Positions 1-5,447 of a stretch of 6,128 bases of DNA are shown here, piece by piece (the first letter of the stretch is position 1; each line of letters opens with the position of its first letter). The stretch spans positions 1 to 6,128 of the forward strand of contig CALKXC010000060.1 in NCBI GenBank assembly GCA_938004025.1, given 5' to 3'. A program made the position numbers and the translations under genes. The notes beneath the pieces were generated by a model. That model worked only from the letters and a program-made list of their open reading frames with translations. It did no database searches and was not told where the DNA came from. Origin of the DNA: an uncultured Leucothrix sp. (GTDB taxonomy: Bacteria; Pseudomonadota; Gammaproteobacteria; Thiotrichales; Thiotrichaceae).

Positions 1-315
1 AGCCTGAAACTCAAAAGTATCTAGCATGGCATATTCGCATCCACGACGTTTCGCTTCTTCTTCAGCCAGTTTAATAATTTCAGCAGCCAGTGAATTATTG
101 CGACTTTTTTCATCAACCCAAAGGAAGCCTATATCAAGGTAGTTCCAGTAGGTCTTCCCGGTTAGTCCTCCTACCACTTTACCTTCTTTGTCTCGGCAAT
201 AAACTGATAACGCTTTGTGATCATCCGGTACAAATTGCGCGTTGTATTTTCGAGTTTCATCCATAATGAATTGATCTATTTCATCATCTGGGCGTTCAAG
301 AATTTCAAATTCCAT
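1..315 (-). CDS. GNAT-family N-acetyltransferase, 3' end outside window
   Basis: I translated this open frame by hand: 105 codons from the ATG at 315 to the window edge, with no stop. The protein fits the GNAT fold, whose members transfer an acetyl group from acetyl-CoA to an amine; the substrate cannot be told. Visible parts are a strand with VVGGLTG (residues about 47-53), then DIGFLWVDE (61-69), then the acetyl-CoA pyrophosphate loop RNNSLA (72-77), a charged helix, and the strand YAMLDTFEFQA (95-105), typical of small GNAT enzymes. The loop normally reads R/Q-x-x-G-x-G/A; here the first glycine is Ser75. The start is supported by a GAGGAG ribosome-binding site about 7 nt upstream. The gene begins 23 bp after the transporter stop on the same strand, so co-transcription is likely. 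Family is fairly sure; function is unknown. Confidence 0.85.
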   Translation of the reverse strand, partial: MEFEILERPDDEIDQFIMDETRKYNAQFVPDDHKALSVYCRDKEGKVVGGLTGKTYWNYLDIGFLWVDEKSRNNSLAAEIIKLAEEEAKRRGCEYAMLDTFEFQA

Positions 316-338
316 TGCAAGCTCCTCTAAAAAAGCTC

Positions 339-1235
339 TCAAGCAATCTGGCTTTTCCTGTTTGGAAATTTTACCAAATTCATCGCCACTGCGTTCCCAA
401 ACAGAACTAACACCAAGCCTAAGACGTTCAAAACACCCCAAGTATACCCTTCATAAATCGATGAGATGCCTAAAGCAATAACAGGAAAAACCACCGTAGC
501 ATAAGCGGCTTGGTTAGCGCCGATACGATTCACTAACGTTAGGTAAGCAGTAAACCCAACCACCGATGCGACAATAGCCGACCATAGCAGACCGTATAAA
601 TACTCTGGACGGCCATCCCAGGTAATCGGTATCTGAGAAACAATTAGAATACCCAGCAAAATGACCGCGCCATAGGACATTCCATAAGCAGTGCTAGTCA
701 AAGGGTTAATCCCATTTTTGTTGTGCCTAACCGTAATCATATTGCCTAAGGAGAAGCTGAAGGTTCCGAGTGCAGACAAGCCGATCCCTAACAACAATTC
801 CCCTGAAGCTGACGTTTGCTCCAGTTCTTTCCAAAACAGTAAAACCAAACCCGTTATGCCAATGAGACCGGCCCAGTAAACCGCCTTATTAGGCTGCACA
901 CCCCAGAAAACTCGATTATTTATCGTGTTAAAGAAGATAGCAGATGAGAAAACGATAGAGAGCAATCCGCTGGCCATGTATTGAGAGGCAACGTAGAAAC
1001 AAATGAAGTTAAAGCAGAAAAGGCAAATGCCTTGTAGGAAAAACCAGAGATGGTCGTTTCGGCGAACTTTCTGCAATCGCCCAGTAAAAAACAATATCGG
1101 AAACAGTACTAATCCAGCGATTAGGAAGCGGTAAAAAACCGAAACTACGCTGTCAACAGGACCGTTTTGCATTGCTATAGCGATCCACGAAGTGCCCCAC
1201 GCAAAAAGCGTAATAATGTATAAAAAGGCCGTCAT
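339..1235 (-). CDS. EamA/DMT-superfamily inner-membrane transporter
   Basis: This 298-residue protein has the size and layout of the drug/metabolite transporter superfamily: two tandem EamA domains (about 1-136 and 147-287) with ten hydrophobic helices, roughly at 3-21, 31-51, 63-82, 87-105, 119-136, 147-166, 181-201, 211-232, 242-260 and 266-286. The first helix carries the WGTSWIAI pattern seen in EamA proteins. Such carriers usually export metabolites, amino acids or toxic compounds across the inner membrane; the substrate cannot be predicted. The start at 1235 begins directly with the first helix, as expected, but the ribosome-binding site is poor and lies inside a 13-bp inverted repeat (1234-1281). 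The GNAT gene follows after 23 bp; a carrier paired with an acetyltransferase could mean that the same compound is both modified and exported, which is inference only. Confidence 0.9.
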   Translation of the reverse strand: MTAFLYIITLFAWGTSWIAIAMQNGPVDSVVSVFYRFLIAGLVLFPILFFTGRLQKVRRNDHLWFFLQGICLFCFNFICFYVASQYMASGLLSIVFSSAIFFNTINNRVFWGVQPNKAVYWAGLIGITGLVLLFWKELEQTSASGELLLGIGLSALGTFSFSLGNMITVRHNKNGINPLTSTAYGMSYGAVILLGILIVSQIPITWDGRPEYLYGLLWSAIVASVVGFTAYLTLVNRIGANQAAYATVVFPVIALGISSIYEGYTWGVLNVLGLVLVLFGNAVAMNLVKFPNRKSQIA

Positions 1236-1281
1236 TGCTGCTACTCATGGGAATGAATCCGTAGTGTAGAGTAGCAGCAAT
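1234..1281 (-). repeat. Perfect 13-bp inverted repeat over the transporter start codon
   Basis: ATTGCTGCTACTC at 1234-1246 is exactly the reverse complement of the bases at 1269-1281, with a 22-nt loop between. In the minus-strand transcript this would be a 13-bp hairpin whose 3' arm holds the whole ribosome-binding region and the first two bases of the transporter ATG. No T-run follows immediately; TTTTT occurs about 8 nt past the stem. It could therefore be a translational block, a weak attenuator or a repressor operator. The repeat is read directly; its role is inferred. Confidence 0.8.
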
Positions 1282-1295
1282 TCAATAGCGACAAC

Positions 1296-1535
1296 CTAAT
1301 GGTTTCTGTCACTCATTTGGTAAGCGACGCTCTGAATCATTGGACAATTCAGTTGACCATAGGAGCAAAAGATACAACAGTCACCCGGCTTTTCTGCGTG
1401 ATCCTTTTTGCAGTTGTAACAATGAAATGACCTTTCACAAAAGTTTCTGGGCATCATCATCGTTTGCTTGTGATTACAGCTGGGACAGGTTACCACCGTG
1501 CTCAGCTCGACTTTTTCATGTAATTTATTACTCAT
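1296..1535 (-). CDS. Small Cys-rich protein with GDCCxxC motif
   Basis: This is a 79-residue soluble protein with nine cysteines. An N-terminal CPSC pair (17-20) is followed by Cys33, a CYNC pair (39-42), and the signature GDCCIFCSYG with a later NCP (51-65). This order matches the family that NCBI names GDCCVxC domain-containing (seleno)protein, as I remember it; some relatives carry selenocysteine at one of these positions, whereas every position here is an ordinary cysteine. Paired CxxC motifs suggest a zinc ribbon or a metal/thiol site. The biochemical function of the family is not known to me. It lies between a secreted Cys/His-rich protein gene upstream and the transporter gene downstream (60-bp gap), all on one strand. 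No clear Shine-Dalgarno sequence precedes the ATG; the leader is very AT-rich. Confidence 0.8.
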   Translation of the reverse strand: MSNKLHEKVELSTVVTCPSCNHKQTMMMPRNFCERSFHCYNCKKDHAEKPGDCCIFCSYGQLNCPMIQSVAYQMSDRNH

Positions 1536-1536
1536 C

Positions 1537-1562
1537 TAATTTTAAACTTTTTAATTTTAAAC
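1537..1562. repeat. Two 11-bp direct repeats in the leader of the GDCCxxC gene
   Basis: TAATTTTAAAC occurs at 1537-1547 and again at 1552-1562, 15 bp apart start to start. They lie directly upstream of the ATG at 1535, read on the minus strand. They may be an AT-rich promoter/operator or chance in a low-complexity stretch. Confidence 0.5.
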
Positions 1563-1578
1563 AGGGACACCACAGCCA

Positions 1579-1595
1579 ATCAGCTCAAAGCTGAT
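1579..1595. repeat. Short hairpin between the two small Cys-rich genes
   Basis: ATCAGCT and AGCTGAT form a perfect 7-bp stem around a CAA loop. On the plus strand it is followed, after four bases, by seven T residues (1600-1606), as in an intrinsic terminator, but no plus-strand gene ends here. On the minus strand, the direction of both flanking genes, the T-run becomes an A-run before the stem, so it is not a standard terminator for them. It may be a processing or pause hairpin in the 136-bp gap. Confidence 0.4.
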
Positions 1596-1670
1596 AGCAT
1601 TTTTTTGGAATCCAGTTAAATTAGCGTGCCTCGATAAATGAACCGCTTTCGAAGCAATCGCTAGAAAAAG

Positions 1671-2024
1671 TTAGAGGCGCTTTGGAGGTTTTAGATGGAG
1701 AGGGTGAATAATCGGAACCCCTGAAAATCGGTAGTCAGTCTCAAAGTCAAACTGACCGTTCGAGGGGATGTTGAAATTATGGAATAATACCGCTTTAAAA
1801 TAGTGCCCAGAGCACAAGCCACAATCACAGTGCTTATCACAGCCTTCTTTTTCTTGGTGATCGATAGAATGCGTATCGGTTTCGTCATACGCCGTATGTG
1901 TGGGTGCTTCCATCGACATTGATAGCGCCGCCATCGTTGAAACCATTTTCGCGCCAGCAATAGCATTGGCTTGAAAAGATATAAGTAACAAAAAGATTGT
2001 AAATAGGCGCGCCATGCAAAGCAT
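1671..2024 (-). CDS. Small exported Cys/His-rich protein, possibly DUF2946/CopL-like
   Basis: This 117-residue protein opens with a signal peptide (short basic start, hydrophobic core at about 7-17, probable cleavage after ANA or AGA near 21-25), so it should act in the periplasm. A Met-rich stretch (27-38) follows, then scattered histidines (42, 52, 56) and a tight cluster GCDKHCDCGLCSGH (61-74) holding four cysteines and two histidines. The tail ends in a PLHLKPPK pattern resembling the PL-x-RPP ending of DUF2946/CopL proteins, which are linked to copper and other heavy metals. Metal binding is thus a reasonable inference, but the family call is from memory and uncertain. Met4 (codon at 2013-2015) is an alternative start that would give a more typical signal peptide. 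It is divergent from the dehydrogenase gene across 111 bp. Confidence 0.7.
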   Translation of the reverse strand: MLCMARLFTIFLLLISFQANAIAGAKMVSTMAALSMSMEAPTHTAYDETDTHSIDHQEKEGCDKHCDCGLCSGHYFKAVLFHNFNIPSNGQFDFETDYRFSGVPIIHPLHLKPPKRL

Positions 2025-2052
2025 GCTAGTTCAATTTCTACTCACCTGTCAA
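2023..2052 (-). promoter_or_regulatory. Candidate sigma-70 promoter for the exported Cys/His-rich gene
   Basis: On the minus strand a perfect TTGACA (2047-2052) is followed after 18 bp by TAGCAT (2023-2028), which matches four of six -10 bases. The -10 would overlap the annotated ATG, placing the transcript start near 2016, right at the second ATG (2015). If real, translation would begin at Met4 on a nearly leaderless transcript. This is a visual match only. Confidence 0.35.
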
Positions 2053-2071
2053 ACCCCTATTCCCAAAGGAA

Positions 2072-2099
2072 TTGACCTATCTGTACATTGAGGTAATCT
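2072..2099 (+). promoter_or_regulatory. Candidate promoter for the alpha-hydroxy-acid dehydrogenase gene
   Basis: TTGACC (2072-2077) is a good -35 match and TAATCT (2094-2099) a weak -10, with 16 bp between. They lie about 37 bp before the ATG at 2136. The -35 overlaps the edge of a small palindrome, ATTCC-CAAA-GGAAT (2059-2072), in the divergent intergenic region, which might be a regulator site. The evidence is weak. Confidence 0.3.
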
Positions 2100-2135
2100 C
2101 ACAATCCTCTTAACTCAAGTTAGATATGGCGGCCT

Positions 2136-3278
2136 ATGACTCAACAACTTCATTCAAGATATCCCGCAATTTCTGATCTTGCAGAGAAAGCAAAAAAACG
2201 CATCCCACACTTCGCTTGGGAATACTTAGACAGTGGAACCGGCATTGAGGACGGGATAAAACGCAATCGCGAGGCCTTTTCAAACGTCACCTTCACACCA
2301 AAGTTTATGCAGGGTAGATTCGAACCCGACACCAGCACCACCTTATTTGGCACTCAATACGCTCTGCCGTTTGGGGTCGCTCCTGTTGGTTTAACCGGTT
2401 TGATGTGGCCAGAAGCAGAAAAAATACTCGCACGTGCTGCAGGGCAGTATCGAATCCCCTACAGTCTGAGTACAGTTGCAACAGAAGCTCCGGAAGCTAT
2501 CGGCCCGCTGGCTGATGGCATGGGATGGTTTCAGCTCTACCCACCGCATCAAGAAAGCTTGCGTCAAGATTTACTGAAGCGGGCGAAAGACTCTGGCTTT
2601 ACAACGCTTTTAGTCACTGCCGATGTTCCTGTTGGCAGCACCCGTGAAAGGCAGCGTCGAGCAGGTGTCACCGTACCGCCAAAAATTACTCCTCGCATGC
2701 TTTATCATGTAGCGCTCCGACCGCATTGGGCCTTGGCAACCTTGCGCTATGGGCAGCCCGCGTGTCGTGGGCTTGAAAAATATCTTGATAGCAAAGACAT
2801 GCAGCACATGAATGAATTCATGGCTAAAGAACTGGCAGGGACTTTAGATTGGGATTACCTGAAAGCGGTTCGTGAGGAATGGGATGGGCCTATCGTGCTG
2901 AAAGGCATTCTTGATCCTGAGCAGGCCAAAGTAGCTGCTGAAATGGGGCTAGACGGCATTGTCGTTTCCAACCATGGTGCACGCCAGTGTGATGGTCTTG
3001 CCGCACCCCTTGACGTTTTGACCGCGATAAAAAAGGCGGCGGGTGATGATATGAGTGTGATTTATGACAGCGGTGTTCGAACTGGCCTAGATATCATTAG
3101 AGCACTCGCGATGGGTGCAGACTTTGTCATGATGGGCCGGCCCTTTATGTATGGCGTGGCTGCGCTAGGTGAGGCCGGTGGCGCACACGCTATTGAGATC
3201 CTTCGAGACGATCTAAAGAACAATATGATCCAACTAGGTTGTGCTCGAATCGATGAATTATCCGCGCGGTTGAGATAA
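2136..3278 (+). CDS. FMN-dependent alpha-hydroxy-acid dehydrogenase (LldD/glycolate oxidase family)
   Basis: This 380-residue protein is full length for the family of L-lactate dehydrogenase LldD, glycolate oxidase and mandelate dehydrogenase, which oxidise 2-hydroxy acids to 2-keto acids using FMN. Expected active-site residues are all visible by motif: Tyr30 (EYLDSG), Tyr135 (FQLYPP), Asp163 and Arg170 (TADVP...TRER), Lys256 (VLKGI), and His280 with Arg283 in SNHGARQ. The FMN phosphate region is DSGVRTGLDIIRALAMGAD (311-329) and MGRP (333-336). A loop at about 183-215 (PHWALATLRYGQP) resembles the segment that holds LldD-type enzymes near the membrane, so a quinone acceptor is more likely than oxygen; this is inference. 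The substrate is not predictable: the chain is not close enough by eye to call lldD. The ribosome-binding site is weak (GGCGG). Its 3' end overlaps the converging dioxygenase gene by 21 bp. Confidence 0.93.
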   Translation: MTQQLHSRYPAISDLAEKAKKRIPHFAWEYLDSGTGIEDGIKRNREAFSNVTFTPKFMQGRFEPDTSTTLFGTQYALPFGVAPVGLTGLMWPEAEKILARAAGQYRIPYSLSTVATEAPEAIGPLADGMGWFQLYPPHQESLRQDLLKRAKDSGFTTLLVTADVPVGSTRERQRRAGVTVPPKITPRMLYHVALRPHWALATLRYGQPACRGLEKYLDSKDMQHMNEFMAKELAGTLDWDYLKAVREEWDGPIVLKGILDPEQAKVAAEMGLDGIVVSNHGARQCDGLAAPLDVLTAIKKAAGDDMSVIYDSGVRTGLDIIRALAMGADFVMMGRPFMYGVAALGEAGGAHAIEILRDDLKNNMIQLGCARIDELSARLR

Positions 3279-4412
3279 AGCAGTAGCTCTCTCTAGAATA
3301 CGCAAACGGCTCTGAAATTCACTACGATCAACATAACAGCCCCTGAGATGACGTCTTCCCGTTGGTTCAAAGGCCTGACGACCATGCAGCACCCGGCGGT
3401 TATCAAATACCGCCATAGTTCCCTCATCCAATCTAAAATTAATTCGGTATTTTTCCAGCCTTAATCGTGCCATCAAAGCACGATAAGCAATGTAATAGTC
3501 ATGCATTATTGCTTCAGGTAAATCAAAAATACTCGCGAGGTGTGCGTTGTACTTAAGCTCAACGATATTTCCGTTATGATCGAGGTTAATAACAGGGTGA
3601 TGATGGCGAATATCGTGTGCATCGTCATGAAAACGGAAAGGCACGGCAACAGTAGACAGTAAATTAAAGTGTTCCGGAGCTTCATCTCGCATATCTTCTA
3701 AAACTCGCAAGCCATCTGCAAAGACTGACTCTCCACCGTCACTATCATTGGCTAAACAATGTAAAAACTGATAACCCGGAGGCGTTTCAAAGTTCGACAA
3801 ATCGGTGTGTAAAGGCAATGCCAACGAGGTGTATGCCAAGTTGATTGGCTTAGGTTCTGATTTTACTTCAAAGGTCACACCAAAGTTGGTTTGACGCTGA
3901 TAATCAATGCGATTAGCAATCTCATCCAACGCTACTTCTGTCGCGGGCATGCCTTTTACTAAACTCAAACCATCCTGATCTAACTGCTTCATCCAATTAA
4001 ACAAAACGTCATCGTCTTGCAGCAAGTCGAGATAGTTAGCAGCGTTTATATTGCCTAAGAAAGTGTGGTCCCAGCTCTTCGCTCTAGGTTGATTGTCAGG
4101 TGCCAAATCACCAGCGTAGGCGTGCTGTCGAAGCCATTGACCTTCAAATACACTTCGATGCTCACCTTCAGACCAATTTATGATGAGTTGATCATTATCA
4201 ACAGCTAACTCAACTGCATGAATATCTTCACTCACACTGAGCTGATCAAACACCCTTTCTTGAGTGTCAGGGTGCAATGTTGAGGGGCAGTTATCTCTCA
4301 ACCAGAGGTAATGAAAGTGTGAGCTTTTACTATCACTCCAAGTCAAATCTAATCCATGCTCTCTGCTACTAACAGACTCTAAAACAGCAGTAAATTGAGT
4401 AGATAGCGACAT
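3258..4412 (-). CDS. Gamma-butyrobetaine hydroxylase-like Fe(II)/2-oxoglutarate dioxygenase
   Basis: At 384 residues this matches the length of gamma-butyrobetaine dioxygenases (human BBOX1 is 387). An N-terminal GBBH-like/DUF971 domain (about 14-100, with HYLWLRDNC at 34-42) precedes a TauD/TfdA double-stranded beta-helix domain (about 130-370). The iron ligands are His202 and Asp204 (LPLHTD) and His343 (VLHGR); Arg354 (RRHLRG) is the likely 2-oxoglutarate anchor. Compared from memory with BBOX1, Asn191, Tyr194 and Tyr360 at the trimethylammonium site are kept, while Tyr177 and Trp181 are both Phe. The N-terminal zinc ligands are altered: the usual C-x-C-x2-C reads C42-x-S-x2-H47, with His85 retained. 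A hydroxylation of a betaine-like or related carboxylate is likely; carnitine synthesis itself is not shown because no other carnitine genes are present. The LysR gene is divergent, 96 bp away. Confidence 0.9.
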   Translation of the reverse strand: MSLSTQFTAVLESVSSREHGLDLTWSDSKSSHFHYLWLRDNCPSTLHPDTQERVFDQLSVSEDIHAVELAVDNDQLIINWSEGEHRSVFEGQWLRQHAYAGDLAPDNQPRAKSWDHTFLGNINAANYLDLLQDDDVLFNWMKQLDQDGLSLVKGMPATEVALDEIANRIDYQRQTNFGVTFEVKSEPKPINLAYTSLALPLHTDLSNFETPPGYQFLHCLANDSDGGESVFADGLRVLEDMRDEAPEHFNLLSTVAVPFRFHDDAHDIRHHHPVINLDHNGNIVELKYNAHLASIFDLPEAIMHDYYIAYRALMARLRLEKYRINFRLDEGTMAVFDNRRVLHGRQAFEPTGRRHLRGCYVDRSEFQSRLRILERATALSQPRG

Positions 4413-4508
4413 AAGAAATACTCGATAATGGACTTAAAAAATCAATATAAATGAATAAGCAATAAAGCAGTAAATGACAAATTTGGTGCTTTCTAATAAG
4501 CTAGGCTA
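4413..4508. promoter_or_regulatory. Divergent AT-rich control region between dioxygenase and LysR genes
   Basis: This 96-bp gap separates a LysR gene from its divergent neighbour, the usual place for a LysR operator that controls both genes. It is strongly AT-rich and contains near-repeats such as AATAAGC and AATAAAGC (around 4454-4468). A possible minus-strand -35, TTGTCA, lies at 4475-4480 with TATTCA 17 bp further on; the -10 match is poor. I could not pick out a clear T-N11-A palindrome. Confidence 0.45.
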
Positions 4509-5393
4509 ATGCTAAATATTGACGAGCCACTGCCGCCTTTAAACTGGTTAAAAACCTTTGCAACTGCTGCCGAAGTATTAAATTTTACGGCTGCGGCAAA
4601 GTCTTTAAACATGACGCAATCGGCTGTGAGCCAACAAATTCGCTTGCTGGAAGATCATTTACAACAGCCGTTATTTCACCGTGAACACAAAAAACTCACC
4701 CTAACGAATACCGGCATGGCTTATTTACCTGCCGTTCAAGAGGCACTTGAACTTATCCAACGCTCCACCCGGGACATATTCTCACCAGTAAAATATGGAA
4801 CGCTGACTTTGCAGGTCAATACAGCATTTCTATTGTTATGGCTTGCTCCACGCGTTAAAGAGTTTACTCATCTTTATCCTGATATCACGCTGCGATTTAT
4901 AAGCATCAACTGGGATAACGACAGGCTCGGCATGTCGACTGATTTAATTATTAGCCATGGTCGAGGCACTTGGCACAATGTTGAGATGCATCAATTGCTT
5001 ACGCCAAAACTTCGTCCTTTTTGCTCACCTAAGATTGCTAAACAAATAAAAAATGGAGCGACGCTGAACGACTTCGCATTAATTGATGTCATTGGTAACC
5101 ATCAACAATGGAATGACTGGTTGAAAGCAACTGGAAATATTGCGCCGAACAAACACGTCAAACATCAAGTAGATACCGCTGCTGCATCTGTTCAACTAGC
5201 TATTCAGAGTGTTGGGGTCTGTTTGGCTTATGATGAGTTGGCTGCTAAAGAAGTCAGTAATGGCAGCTTGGTAGCACCTTTTGATGAGTATGTTGAAACC
5301 GTCGACAACTATTATTTAATTCACAATACAGATCGGCCACTGAGCAAGACGGCTACTGTTTTTAAGGATTGGCTTTTAGGAGACTGTAACTAA
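4509..5393 (+). CDS. LysR-family transcriptional regulator, GcvA-like
   Basis: This 294-residue protein is a LysR-type regulator. The N-terminal winged helix-turn-helix spans about 9-68: PPLNWLKTFATAAE, then FTAAAKSLNMTQSAVSQQI (26-44) and PLFHREHKKLTLTNTG (54-69). That wording is characteristic of the GcvA-like branch. The C-terminal part (about 93-290) is the periplasmic-binding-protein-like effector domain, including LLLWLAPRVKEF and VQLAIQSVGVCLAYDELA. Divergent placement next to the dioxygenase suggests that it regulates that gene, perhaps in response to its substrate. The final residues (GDCN and the stop) seem to come from the left end of the adjoining IS256 element, so the native C-terminus was probably slightly different. 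Because the fold is essentially complete through FKDWLL, the protein may still work. Confidence 0.92.
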   Translation: MLNIDEPLPPLNWLKTFATAAEVLNFTAAAKSLNMTQSAVSQQIRLLEDHLQQPLFHREHKKLTLTNTGMAYLPAVQEALELIQRSTRDIFSPVKYGTLTLQVNTAFLLLWLAPRVKEFTHLYPDITLRFISINWDNDRLGMSTDLIISHGRGTWHNVEMHQLLTPKLRPFCSPKIAKQIKNGATLNDFALIDVIGNHQQWNDWLKATGNIAPNKHVKHQVDTAAASVQLAIQSVGVCLAYDELAAKEVSNGSLVAPFDEYVETVDNYYLIHNTDRPLSKTATVFKDWLLGDCN

Positions 5394-5404
5394 TTTTGTG
5401 TAAC
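5379..5404 (+). repeat. Probable left terminal inverted repeat of the IS256-type element
   Basis: The sequence begins GGAGACTGTAACTAA and runs on to TTTTGTGTAAC. A GG/GA start followed by a TTGTGTAA core resembles the ends of many proteobacterial IS256-family elements, as I recall them. It spans the last four codons and the stop of the LysR gene. It cannot be confirmed without the right end. Confidence 0.45.
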
Positions 5405-5447
5405 TGCTTATCAACAGCTACTCTATTGAGAGTGCAAGGATAGGCAG

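Noticed and set aside
691..879. Plus-strand 62-codon frame within the transporter gene
   Set aside because: It is antisense to a well-supported membrane protein and has no motif or ribosome-binding site.
1340..1594. Plus-strand open frame of 84 codons opposite the GDCCxxC gene
   Set aside because: It lies almost wholly antisense to a gene with a clear family motif and has no recognisable domain or ribosome-binding site of note.
1579..1606. Intrinsic terminator on the plus strand (hairpin plus T7)
   Set aside because: No plus-strand gene ends before it, and it is in the wrong orientation for both flanking minus-strand genes; kept only as a hairpin.
1691..1966. Second minus-strand frame of 91 codons inside the exported Cys/His-rich gene
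   Set aside because: It is rich in Arg, Lys and Trp like an out-of-frame translation, whereas the overlapping frame has a signal peptide and an ordered Cys cluster.
2150..2807. Two minus-strand open frames (2150-2353 and 2610-2807) inside the dehydrogenase gene
   Set aside because: Both are antisense to a strongly supported full-length enzyme and show no domain features.
3258..4412. Naming the dioxygenase as carnitine-synthesis BBOX or as phosphonate TmpA
   Set aside because: Altered cage and zinc residues, and the absence of carnitine or phosphonate (TmpB-type HD phosphohydrolase) genes nearby, do not support a specific name.
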